From JBBTTE01 sp038064375 (GTDB lineage: Bacteria; Patescibacteriota; Saccharimonadia; Saccharimonadales; UBA4665): a DNA stretch of 64,000 nt. The first letter of the stretch is position 1. Every line of letters begins with the position of its first letter. Shown here in pieces: positions 36,601 through 44,019 of the stretch. The DNA lies in assembly GCA_038064375.1 (NCBI GenBank), contig JBBTTF010000001.1:620001-684000 (forward strand). The letters are read 5' to 3'. The position numbers and the translations under genes were made by a program. The notes beneath the pieces are model-generated. The model saw only the letters and a program-made list of their open reading frames with translations, searched no databases and was not told the DNA's origin.

Positions 36601-36830
36601 AGTCGGCTACGACAATCAAGACCCAGATGCTATATGTGGAGGCTGAATCACCCAAGGAGCTAAGTCTTGGCTTTAATCCAGACTCAGAAAGCCTAGAGAG
36701 GCTACGGAGCCTTACTCAAGCCGTTTGGAGACATGTTAGCCAACTCAGCTTTCCGAATACCAACAGCTACTCACCAGATGCGCAGGGCATTGCTGATTTT
36801 GAGAACGACCTGCTAAGCGGCAAGGTCTAG
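33603..36830 (+). CDS. UvrD/PcrA-like DNA helicase fused to a RecB-type nuclease domain
   Basis: The 1075-residue protein has all superfamily 1A motifs: Walker A VVAGPGTGKTQLLSLRV, Ia CLTFTNFAATNMRER, II YVLIDEFQDTNAAQL, III GDDDQSIFAFNGA, IV LQENYRSTQAVL, V MTVHKAKGLEFDTVF and VI VRLLYVAATRAKSSL. From about 830 it carries a PD-(D/E)XK nuclease (TAYGTAIHKAL-like start, then SGKLDLINIDDDVLLITDYK, and the QLIFYALM helix). The layout recalls AddA and other helicase-nucleases that process double-strand breaks or incoming DNA. A TACAAT lies 6 nt before the ATG, so it seems to be leaderless. No AddB-like partner lies in the window. Confidence 0.9.
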   Translation: MNKEFEAAYGQLNKAQLEAVDAIDGPVLVVAGPGTGKTQLLSLRVANILKETDTDPASVLCLTFTNFAATNMRERLSKLVGPEAHNVMVRTFHSFAAEIMNLYPDYFWNGARLNIAPDAVQLEIIQDILAKLPLDNPLALKFAGAYTALSDVQQALRLSKEAGLTPDKLKAMIEINNAYIDLIEPQLIDTLSDTLSHKKLAALNQAIQDLPDQSIDEAVTPLTSLSTVLKDGLARAIADDEGTGKTTQTGKWKRQWLQTVAGEKGMFDERRRNSWWLAVADVYASYRDVLHGRGYYDYSDMIIEVISQLEQNPELLASVQEHFLYVLIDEFQDTNAAQLRLAHLVATHYSSSNKPNLMAVGDDDQSIFAFNGAELNNMLSFRRTYDGTKIIVLQENYRSTQAVLNNAATVIEQADDRLVKREADLNKDLKAATSPKQGTISHIVYPTREHQLSAIAKRVQAEWSTDKAQSIAVLARNHSSLRQLSSLLNTLGVPISYEQQNNVLEHPMIKQACLIAEITAGITRGDNHSVNHNLATLLQHPAWNIKSKALWQLAIANYPKANWLDSLLNSKDKQLVEIGNWLLWLSRQASNESLPIMLEYILGLRQSDKFSSPLRDYYIERREIDNTYLEGLSAVQTLRRATDEFAIAREGNTTIDDFVRLTRLHNDLGRPITDQSWFVSGDQAVQLMTVHKAKGLEFDTVFVLDTIEDNWKPRHIGRKPPANLPLQPYGEQYDDYVRLLYVAATRAKSSLIVSSFNTDGAGRDLLPTPLINSLPLEVIDEQNAEPPVEVLESALSWPRLDTKNEKALLAKRLEGYQLSVTALLQFLDVSEGGPERFLERQLLRLPDITTPTMAYGTAIHKALQTAQQLTNAGDFSLPKVYESYSDSLEQQPLPSAELERYRTHGQQTLEALFGKLGFKLSESGQAEIGISQLQLGDVPLSGKLDLINIDDDVLLITDYKTGKPLNNFSTRDQAKMIKAWRHKTQLIFYALMAKESGRFKSATTIKTQMLYVEAESPKELSLGFNPDSESLERLRSLTQAVWRHVSQLSFPNTNSYSPDAQGIADFENDLLSGKV

Positions 36831-37417
36831 TTCGATCGAGCTTGACGCCAATAGTCTCTTGTCGCTCTGACGCCAAAGACGGCTAGACCACCCCAACCAA
36901 CAACCGCACCAGCGACTCTAGCATTTCGGGCCCTCTGTGGATCATTTTTTTCAAGTTCAGTGCCTATCACTTGCAGACCAATGCCCAGCGAGTTAGAAAA
37001 TGTGCTGTATTTACCCGCTTTGCTGACATCGACTTTAGATTTATCGTTCACTAGCGAATCGTAAACAGTCGCTCCAGCATTAGCAACATTCTGTAAAGCT
37101 ACTGCTGCGAGCAGGGGCTTGGAGGCTAGATTCATCTTGGCAATGTGATAAGCAGCATATGTAGTCTTAATCTTGTCGCCGACAGCATCAACGGCAGCGC
37201 CAAGCTCGTTGCTAGTGCCAGTTGCTCTAGCGACCTTTCCATCAATAACATCCGAAGCATAAGACACCGCGACTGCTGCAATGCCTCGCCAACTATCTAG
37301 TTTGGGTACGAACTTTGCTGCCAGCGCAAATGCTCCCGCATCAATTGCATTCGCGGGGGTAACTACGCCTTTAGTTGCCTCAGCTATTTGTTGAAAATTA
37401 TTCTGCTCAGCGCTCAT
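36827..37417 (-). CDS. CDP-alcohol phosphotransferase family protein (single signature)
   Basis: The 196-residue protein holds a perfect CDP-alcohol phosphotransferase signature at residues 56-81: D56, D59-G60, A63-R64, G73, D77 and D81 with canonical spacing, preceded by TPANAI like the usual N-terminal helix start. These enzymes transfer a phosphoalcohol from CDP-linked donors to make phospholipids. The chain is short and less hydrophobic than typical six-helix members. It lies 3 nt after the next gene, which has two more signatures. Its 3' end overlaps the helicase gene by 4 nt, convergent. Substrate unknown. Confidence 0.7.
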   Translation of the reverse strand: MSAEQNNFQQIAEATKGVVTPANAIDAGAFALAAKFVPKLDSWRGIAAVAVSYASDVIDGKVARATGTSNELGAAVDAVGDKIKTTYAAYHIAKMNLASKPLLAAVALQNVANAGATVYDSLVNDKSKVDVSKAGKYSTFSNSLGIGLQVIGTELEKNDPQRARNARVAGAVVGWGGLAVFGVRATRDYWRQARSN

Positions 37418-37420
37418 AAC

Positions 37421-38740
37421 CTATCTCTTGGCGCCGCCCTTGTACACTAATGCTAGAGCGCCTAGTGCAGCCCCGCTCACAGCCAATGGCAACAGGGCCT
37501 TTCTTCGTATTTCGGCATGTTCTCGAAACGTAGGGTCAGTGTTTTCACCTTTGGAGTACGGAGATGAGCTACCATTCTTTGCAACATGTCGGCGTTCTAT
37601 TACGGTGTTTACGTTGCCGGTAGCAACCGCTGCACTAATAATGTCAGATGCGTCTTGATGGCGGTTAAGCCCCAGTCCTACGCCTCCCAAAACACCACGC
37701 CCGACTCTTGTGCCAATTCCACCCTCAGCAACTATTTGACCACTTGTCTCCGCCTCGGCCCTAAATAGAGCAGAAAGGGCAGTAGTGGCTGTGGCAATTG
37801 CATAATTGTTAGCGGCGACATTGTTGCCGCGGCGACGGGCAATGATGGACAGAGCTAAGAAGGTGGTGATTTCTTGGCGTTTGTCGGCCTTTACATCCTT
37901 GAGCATGCCTTCCACGGTCGTTCCGCCACTATCTTGGCCTTTTTTACGAGCCAAACTGCCATCTAGCGCATCTAGCATGCTGCCAAAACTGTATAGTGCT
38001 GTTGGCAGAGCAGAATTCTCAGGTTTTAGGGCGGCAATAATCACAGAGGACTTGACCAGCTGCTCACCTAGCATGGTTATATGATCTGGAGTAACTTGCG
38101 GTAGTTTGTGATCGATAATATCAACAGCTGCGTTGATTGGCTTAGCAAATATCTGTCGCGCCATACCGTTTCTTGCAGTCGCTTCATCATTAGGCTTGGT
38201 ATCTTTCTTGGTGTATTCGGTCAAATACTCCAAGAAACTGGTTAAGGACATTGCGGTTGCTACAGAGGCTCCGGCCCTAACTAGATCACGCTTAGTTGCC
38301 AGTGGCGAGGCAGCAGCAGTTAGTGTCATCATTTCGGCTGTTGTTTTTTGCTTGCCCTGACGACCTGCAGACACATCCTTGCCACTTGAAGCCGCCCACC
38401 ACCGCAGGCCACTCAAAGATACGTCCCGGGCAACCTTCAAGACAGGATGAACGGTTGGCATTTCGCCAGTAGACTGGAGCGCTACCTGCGCGGGTATAAC
38501 AAAGGCCTTGTCTGCCATTTGGTCTAGCCAGCCGCCTACCTTAGTTGGGCCAGCACGTGCTGCTAAAGTTCCGTCTAACTTATCGGTTATTGACAGGGTC
38601 GCTACCGCAGCACCCATTGCCCACGATCTTTCGTCTGCAGGAGTCTCACGAATATATTTTGCGATTACTGGGCCAGCTACGGCCCGAACTACTGGTAGCG
38701 TGTTTGCAACGGCTCGGGCAGCTGTTTGGCTTTCGATCAT
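37421..38740 (-). CDS. Protein with two tandem CDP-alcohol phosphotransferase-like domains
   Basis: The 439-residue protein appears to be a fusion. The N-terminal domain is PgsA-like: a signature at residues 53-77 (D53, D56-G57, R62, D73, D77) and a later KTTAEM motif near 132-137 that matches the KTTAQM of phosphatidylglycerophosphate synthase. One residue is missing in the signature and the usual Ala-Arg is Ala-Ala-Arg. The C-terminal domain starts TPDHITMLG near 217 and has a signature at 257-286 (D257, D260-G261, A264-R265, G278, D282, D286) with four extra residues before the glycine. Both domains may be active or one may be structural. It is followed by the third signature in the next gene. 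Confidence 0.65.
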   Translation of the reverse strand: MIESQTAARAVANTLPVVRAVAGPVIAKYIRETPADERSWAMGAAVATLSITDKLDGTLAARAGPTKVGGWLDQMADKAFVIPAQVALQSTGEMPTVHPVLKVARDVSLSGLRWWAASSGKDVSAGRQGKQKTTAEMMTLTAAASPLATKRDLVRAGASVATAMSLTSFLEYLTEYTKKDTKPNDEATARNGMARQIFAKPINAAVDIIDHKLPQVTPDHITMLGEQLVKSSVIIAALKPENSALPTALYSFGSMLDALDGSLARKKGQDSGGTTVEGMLKDVKADKRQEITTFLALSIIARRRGNNVAANNYAIATATTALSALFRAEAETSGQIVAEGGIGTRVGRGVLGGVGLGLNRHQDASDIISAAVATGNVNTVIERRHVAKNGSSSPYSKGENTDPTFREHAEIRRKALLPLAVSGAALGALALVYKGGAKR

Positions 38741-38835
38741 AAGGGCAATATCTCCATTATCTGGTTTAGCCCACCTCGATTACTTAAACTAGAGCATACC
38801 ATCTTAGCAGTAATTTATCAATCTACAACATGGGC

Positions 38836-38865
38836 AAAATAAAACTGCCCGCATAATGCGGGCAG
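38836..38865 (-). terminator. Strong rho-independent terminator
   Basis: Perfect arms CTGCCCGCAT and ATGCGGGCAG at 38845-38865, followed on the minus strand by a T-rich tail. It lies 22 nt after the aquaporin stop. Confidence 0.88.
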
Positions 38866-38887
38866 CCTATTCTAACTAAGTTAGTGT

Positions 38888-39601
38888 TTACTTTTTCTTT
38901 GTGCGAGAAGCCTTCTTTTTGGCTGGCTTCTTGCCGGTCACAGCGGCCTTAACGACACTTGTAACACTTGCAGCCGACTTGTCAGCCTCTGCAAATAGTA
39001 GGGCGTAAAGGTTAACACCGATGATAGCACCGATGATTGGACCAAGTACGTAAGTTCCCCATACCCATGCGCGGACTCCAAGAGCCACAGCAGGGTTAAG
39101 CAGGCCTAGTGAAGCTGAAGATGCAGCGATTGCACCGAGCATCAAAGCTACACCTGCGAATGAAGCCGTAACGGCAATACCAACACGCTGGTAAACAGCT
39201 GCAGCAACACCGAAGGCGAATAGACCAGTACCGATTGCTTCAGCAGTCAAAATACGAGCTGTGAAGGTGCCTCCGATAGGCTGTAAGTCATTCTTTACGA
39301 AGTAAGTGTAGAGGTAGTATGCACCCCAAGCACCAAGCAGCTGAACTATAACGTAGAGAACAGCTGTTACTGTGGATAGCTTACGGGCTGTCCAGAAACC
39401 GATAACGATAGCTGGGTTAAAATAACCACCAGTTACACGGCCTAAGGCAAATATCATTAATGCCAAGGTTAAACCTGCGGCTGCAGCCACAAAAAATGGC
39501 ACACCTATTGTTGATCGTTGTACGCTCAGAATGAGCAGCGTCAATGCGCCTGTACCTATAAACTCACCCACAAGGGCAGCTACTTTGCGTCTTCCAAACA
39601 T
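38888..39601 (-). CDS. Aquaporin/glycerol facilitator (MIP family)
   Basis: The 237-residue channel has six membrane segments and both half-helix motifs, GGYFNPAIVIGF near 60 and GLLNPAVALGVRAW near 165. The residues around the second NPA (ALGVR, with the conserved Arg) fit the selectivity filter. The C-terminus is a Lys-rich tail (TGKKPAKKKASRTKKK). I start at the ATG at 39601 since GGAGG lies 7 nt upstream and the longer frame from a GTG at 39616 contains that ribosome site. Water, glycerol or small solutes are plausible substrates. Confidence 0.9.
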   Translation of the reverse strand: MFGRRKVAALVGEFIGTGALTLLILSVQRSTIGVPFFVAAAAGLTLALMIFALGRVTGGYFNPAIVIGFWTARKLSTVTAVLYVIVQLLGAWGAYYLYTYFVKNDLQPIGGTFTARILTAEAIGTGLFAFGVAAAVYQRVGIAVTASFAGVALMLGAIAASSASLGLLNPAVALGVRAWVWGTYVLGPIIGAIIGVNLYALLFAEADKSAASVTSVVKAAVTGKKPAKKKASRTKKK

Positions 39602-39665
39602 TCTTGGAACCTCCACTTAATTGATGTCATAAGATTAACCTGATACGACAGTTTTGTAAAGACTT

Positions 39666-40643
39666 TTACTGGGCTGGAACCACTAAACCGACTTTGGTAC
39701 CTTCGGTTATCAGTGTTTTTGACAAACCAGCGTTAAACAATACTACACGCATGGTCTGTAGAGCAGCTTCACGCTCGTGTTGACCGTGTATTGCAGCACG
39801 ACGGAAAGCTTCTTGCTTATAACACCCTAGGGAGGCTGCAAAGGCCTGTACTTTACTTGCTGGGGTGCTGTGATCTTGTATAAAACTGGTCTTATCAAAA
39901 GTAGTAGGTGTAATATCGACGCGCTCTGTCATTTCGCTATGGACATCAACTAGCTCTTCGTACTCAGCGCCATTAGCAACCATTATGTCAACAGCTTGCT
40001 CTGGAGTAACGTCCCACAAGCTATCGTTCTTAGCAGCTACAGCGCCACTAACTACCGATTTAGTTACGTCGTCTTCATCAATCCAATGCTGGAGACCCAA
40101 AGCTTTAGAAATTTCCCATACTTTTGGAACTACAACATCAGAGTTCTCGGCATTAAACAGAAGAGCATTTCTGACATCGACGTTAGCCTTACAACCAGCC
40201 TTATGATTGGCATCGTCACCATGAACGATAACTTCAAGTCCGTCCTCTATTGCTTGTCTAGTCTTGTCGGCAAGATTTTGACTGTGAGGCTTGTGAGAGG
40301 TTGGCTCATCCATAAAGGCAGCAGCGGTTTCGCTAACTGGTATGCTGCCGGCTATTTGTGGGTCAGCATAGGCTTCCCCAACCCTGCCAGCTCCTTGTAC
40401 TTCTTCTGGGCTCTGACGTCCATCTACACAACGCCATCTGTTGGTAGGTTCGCGAGTATACGCTTCACTTGCGGCCGCCTCAGCGATTGCAACGCAATCT
40501 GCTTCCGCAATACCGGCGTGTGGGCCAAAAGTTCCTTTGTTTCTGGGGCCTAGATCAGTAACTGCTACTTGAATGCCGTTCATTTCTGGGCCTGCTTGTT
40601 GTTCTGCTGATAATTCACCATTAGATATTTCTCCGCTTGTCAT
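39666..40643 (-). CDS. Putative metal-binding protein with carbonic-anhydrase-like ligands
   Basis: The 325-residue soluble protein holds Cys72 in RCVDGRQSPEE, matching the Cys-x-Asp-x-Arg zinc ligand and dyad of beta-carbonic anhydrases, and later His141 and Cys151 in VIVHGDDANHKAGC. The ten-residue step from His to Cys agrees with what I recall for cadmium-type carbonic anhydrase of diatoms (CDCA), homologues of which occur in CPR genomes. The whole fold cannot be confirmed from these motifs. An AGAGAT site lies before the ATG. If correct, it would supply bicarbonate, the substrate of the PEP carboxylase at 15472-16983. Confidence 0.45.
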   Translation of the reverse strand: MTSGEISNGELSAEQQAGPEMNGIQVAVTDLGPRNKGTFGPHAGIAEADCVAIAEAAASEAYTREPTNRWRCVDGRQSPEEVQGAGRVGEAYADPQIAGSIPVSETAAAFMDEPTSHKPHSQNLADKTRQAIEDGLEVIVHGDDANHKAGCKANVDVRNALLFNAENSDVVVPKVWEISKALGLQHWIDEDDVTKSVVSGAVAAKNDSLWDVTPEQAVDIMVANGAEYEELVDVHSEMTERVDITPTTFDKTSFIQDHSTPASKVQAFAASLGCYKQEAFRRAAIHGQHEREAALQTMRVVLFNAGLSKTLITEGTKVGLVVPAQ

Positions 40644-40745
40644 ATGAGTATCTCTTTTGAATTTATGATTAAATTAATGGCTTACTGTAAAAAATATTAT
40701 AGTCCAAATGTGACAAAAATCAAGTTGTTGGATCGGGAATTAGGT

Positions 40746-40751
40746 TATAAT
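40746..40751 (+). promoter_or_regulatory. -10 element of the gene at 40760
   Basis: TATAAT, 8 nt before the ATG. It overlaps a TTG that could otherwise be taken as an earlier start. Confidence 0.55.
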
Positions 40752-40759
40752 TGCCGTAT

Positions 40760-41281
40760 ATGAGCGGAATAAGATCACCAGAAGTTACGGTTTACACGCA
40801 CCATGAGCTAGATAATGGGCTCAGCGTGGCTTTTTTTGAGTGGGACAAAGACGGACCAAAAGACACTTATCCTATAGATGTTAATGAGTCGCTCGCAGTA
40901 AGACTTGATAGTCATGTTCCAGTTAGGCCAGACACCATCACGCTACTAGATACAGATGCGGAACGATCAGCTGAAGCGTTAACCACCCTAGTGGGCGAAG
41001 AGCTTACCGAAGCCATGCTACAAGCAAAACGAATAGGTGTGGGTTCACTGAGGATCTCACTAAGCCCAGAGAATAGACAGGCTATTGCAGGACTTCAGGT
41101 TGATGCAGAAAACACACCTATTATTGTGCGTGAACTAGCCAAATCAATATCTCACCCGCACGATGAATTAGAGTTATCAAGACATAATATGTTTGGTCTT
41201 GGTCTTGGCCGTGTTAGCCGAACACGCGGCAGCCAGAAGCCCGGCACACTAGCTAGGCAGTCAAAAAAGACACGTCAATAA
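40760..41281 (+). CDS. Hypothetical protein
   Basis: The 173-residue protein begins MSGIRSPEVTVYTHHELDNG and ends in a basic tail (SRTRGSQKPGTLARQSKKTR). It has no signal peptide, membrane helix or motif I know. It runs convergent to the ATP synthase operon, ending 9 nt from atpC. The promoter-proximal -10 supports 40760 as start. Confidence 0.55.
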   Translation: MSGIRSPEVTVYTHHELDNGLSVAFFEWDKDGPKDTYPIDVNESLAVRLDSHVPVRPDTITLLDTDAERSAEALTTLVGEELTEAMLQAKRIGVGSLRISLSPENRQAIAGLQVDAENTPIIVRELAKSISHPHDELELSRHNMFGLGLGRVSRTRGSQKPGTLARQSKKTRQ

Positions 41282-41290
41282 GCTATAAGT

Positions 41291-41719
41291 TTACTTGCGC
41301 TGGTGGCGGCGCTTAAGGCCAGCCACTTGCAAACGAACACCTTGACGGTCAACGAGTGCCTGAGCGTGTTCTAGGCTTATCTCGTCCTTGGCCTCGGCCT
41401 TCATCTTGTGAGCACGATCTAGAGCCTTTTGGACTTCAGCTTCGTTAATCTCGTCAGCGCTGTCGGCTTCATCAACTAGCACACGCAAAGTGTTGCCAGA
41501 AACTTCTACAACACCTCCGTTAGTGGCAAAGTATTCGCGTTGAGCATCAGAGTCCTTAGCATTACGTCGAACCGCAATTGCACCGGTAGTGGCAACACTA
41601 ACTAGTGGCATGTGGTCTTGAAGCACGCCGATTTCTCCGTCTAAAGTAGGCAATATAACCTCGTAGACGTCCTCATCGAACTTCTTACCACTAATACTAA
41701 CTAGTTGAAAGTGAAACAC
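41291..41719 (-). CDS. atpC: F-type ATP synthase epsilon subunit
   Basis: The 142-residue central-stalk subunit starts at a GTG 2 nt after the atpD stop. The N-terminal beta sandwich shows MFHFQLVSISGKKFDEDVYE and the family hallmark GEIGVLQDHMPLVS, and a helical hairpin (QKALDRAHKMKAEAKDE) follows. It is last in the operon. Confidence 0.93.
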   Translation of the reverse strand: MFHFQLVSISGKKFDEDVYEVILPTLDGEIGVLQDHMPLVSVATTGAIAVRRNAKDSDAQREYFATNGGVVEVSGNTLRVLVDEADSADEINEAEVQKALDRAHKMKAEAKDEISLEHAQALVDRQGVRLQVAGLKRRHQRK

Positions 41720-41721
41720 GT

Positions 41722-43122
41722 CTACTTTGCTCCGGCCTTGATTACATCCTTGATTCCACCCTTGAGGTAGAAGGCGCTTTCTGGCTTGTCATCGTGTTTG
41801 CCCTCGAGGATTTCCTTGAAACCTTGAATGGTGTCGGATAGCTTAACGTATTGACCGGGGTTGTTAGTAAACTGCTCAGCCACGAAGAATGGCTGGCTCA
41901 AGAAACGCTGTATGCGTCGTGCACGAGCCACAAGCTGCTTATCTTCTTCGGAGAGCTCCTCCATACCAAGAATGGCAATAATGTCCTGTAGGTCCTTGTA
42001 GCGCTGCAGGACACGTTGCACCTCGCGAGCGACGTTGTAGTGCTCCTCGCCGACGATCTCGGGGTCAAGAATAGTCGAGCTAGAGTCTAGCGGATCGACT
42101 GCAGGGTAGATGCCAATCTCGGTTAGCGCACGGTTAAGAGAGATAGTTGAGTCAAGGTGAGCAAAGGTTGTGGCTGGAGCTGGGTCGGTAAGGTCGTCAG
42201 CTGGCACGTAGACAGCTTGGATAGATGTTACAGAACCTTCACGAGTGGAGGTAATACGCTCTTGCAACTGACCCATTTCTTGCGCCAAGTTAGGCTGGTA
42301 GCCAACGGCTGAAGGCAAACGGCCAAGTAGGGCAGAAACCTCGGCACCGGCTTGAGTGTAACGGAAGATGTTGTCGACAAAAAGTAGCACGTCGCTACCT
42401 TTGTCACGGAAACTCTCAGCGATGGTCAAAGCACTAAGGGCAACACGTAGACGCGCACCTGGTGGTTCGTTCATCTGGCCGAAGACTAGAGAAGTGTTCT
42501 TAAGTACACCTGATTCTTCCATTTCGTAGTAGAGATCGTTACCTTCACGGGTACGCTCACCAACGCCGGCAAAAACAGAGTAGCCAGAGTGGAACTTAGC
42601 GATGTTGTTGATCAGCTCTTGAATAAGCACGGTCTTACCGACACCAGCACCACCAAACAGACCAGCCTTACCACCCTTGGTCATTGGACAGATTAGGTCA
42701 ATAACTTTGATACCTGTTTCCATGATCTCGACACTACCTGATTGGTCTATAAGGGGTGGTGGAGCACGGTGAATTGGCGCTTTTTCTTTGAAGGTACCGG
42801 CTTTGCCATCAATTGGCTCGCCGATTACGTTAAACATGCGGCCTAGAGTTGCGTCGCCGGTCGGCACACTAATAGGCGCACCTGTGTCTTGGACTTCGGT
42901 GCCGCGCTCGAGACCATCAGTAGAGCTTAGCGCAATCGCACGAATGTTTGACTCGCTAAGGTGTTGTGCAACCTCTAGAGTGACCTGCTTGCCGTCAAGC
43001 TCCACGGTTAGAGCGTTATAAATAGCTGGCAAGTTGCCGGTGCTAAATTCGATATCAACGACGACACCAACAATCTGAGTGATCTTGCCTGATTTAGTTT
43101 GTTGTTTGGTTGCTGTTGCCAT
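41722..43122 (-). CDS. atpD: F-type ATP synthase beta subunit
   Basis: The 466-residue catalytic subunit has P-loop GLFGGAGVGKTVLIQELI, the catalytic Glu region GERTREGNDLYYEM, Walker B DVLLFVDNIFRYTQAG, the LPSAVGYQPNLAQEMGQLQE stretch and the DELSEEDK-like MEELSEEDKQLVARARRIQ. A GAAGGAG site precedes the ATG. All catalytic features are intact. Confidence 0.98.
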   Translation of the reverse strand: MATATKQQTKSGKITQIVGVVVDIEFSTGNLPAIYNALTVELDGKQVTLEVAQHLSESNIRAIALSSTDGLERGTEVQDTGAPISVPTGDATLGRMFNVIGEPIDGKAGTFKEKAPIHRAPPPLIDQSGSVEIMETGIKVIDLICPMTKGGKAGLFGGAGVGKTVLIQELINNIAKFHSGYSVFAGVGERTREGNDLYYEMEESGVLKNTSLVFGQMNEPPGARLRVALSALTIAESFRDKGSDVLLFVDNIFRYTQAGAEVSALLGRLPSAVGYQPNLAQEMGQLQERITSTREGSVTSIQAVYVPADDLTDPAPATTFAHLDSTISLNRALTEIGIYPAVDPLDSSSTILDPEIVGEEHYNVAREVQRVLQRYKDLQDIIAILGMEELSEEDKQLVARARRIQRFLSQPFFVAEQFTNNPGQYVKLSDTIQGFKEILEGKHDDKPESAFYLKGGIKDVIKAGAK

Positions 43123-43146
43123 ATATTCTCCTTCTTTAGTCTGGGG

Positions 43147-44013
43147 TTATCCGTTTAATGCTTCTGCGCCACCTGATATTTCGGCCAATTCCTGAGTAAT
43201 CGCGGATTGGCGGGCGGTGTTCAACTCCAAGGTATAGTCCTTGATCAGATCATTGGCGTTATCGGTGGCGTTCTTGGTGGCCAGCATACGCATGGCATGC
43301 TCTGAAGCTAGGCTCTCTAGGACGGCTTGCCAGAGCTGGGCTTCAATCAGTCTGGTGGTAACTTGGTCGACAACGGTCTCGACATCAGGCTCAAAGCTAC
43401 TGACCGGAACCGTGTTGTCATCAACATCAATCAGCGGGGCGGGCAGAACTTGCTGGCTCTGGGATATCTGAACAACGGTTGACTTAAACTGGGTGTAGAG
43501 AATATTAACTTCGTCAACGTTCTCGTCTTTGTACTGCTCCATGATGGTGTTTAGGATCGGTCGGACGTCGTTGGCGGTCGGGTGGTCACCAAAAGGTGGA
43601 TAAGCCGCTAGTAGATCTACATTATTTAATCGACGAGCAAACTGCGCACCTTTGCTGCCGATAGTAACAACGTGGCTTTTAACCTTCTCCGCTTGGTCGC
43701 GTTTGAGACCAACAGTCAAAGACTTAAGTGTATTGGCATTGTACGCTCCGGCTAGGCCAGTATTACTGGTCACCACTACGTACAGGCGGTTCTTAACGGG
43801 GCGCTTGCGGAACAATGGTTGATTGGCAACCTCATCCATAGCGTTAAGGCGCTGCAATAGGCTGTAAGCAAGATCACGGTATTCGCGACTCGCCGCTGCA
43901 TACTCTTGTGCGCGCCGCAGCTTGCTAGCCGAGACTAGCTCCATAGCCTTGGTTATCTGACGAGTACCCCTAATCGAGGTGATACGTCTTTTGAGGGCAA
44001 TCGTGCTAGCCAA
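43147..44013 (-). CDS. atpG: F-type ATP synthase gamma subunit
   Basis: The 288-residue rotor shaft subunit starts at a TTG with AAGGAG 9 nt upstream. The N-terminal helix (RRITSIRGTRQITKAMELVS) and the C-terminal helix (ATDNANDLIKDYTLELNTAR) carry the conserved coiled-coil residues. Its start lies 6 nt after atpA. Confidence 0.96.
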   Translation of the reverse strand: MASTIALKRRITSIRGTRQITKAMELVSASKLRRAQEYAAASREYRDLAYSLLQRLNAMDEVANQPLFRKRPVKNRLYVVVTSNTGLAGAYNANTLKSLTVGLKRDQAEKVKSHVVTIGSKGAQFARRLNNVDLLAAYPPFGDHPTANDVRPILNTIMEQYKDENVDEVNILYTQFKSTVVQISQSQQVLPAPLIDVDDNTVPVSSFEPDVETVVDQVTTRLIEAQLWQAVLESLASEHAMRMLATKNATDNANDLIKDYTLELNTARQSAITQELAEISGGAEALNG

Positions 44014-44019
44014 AGCTTA

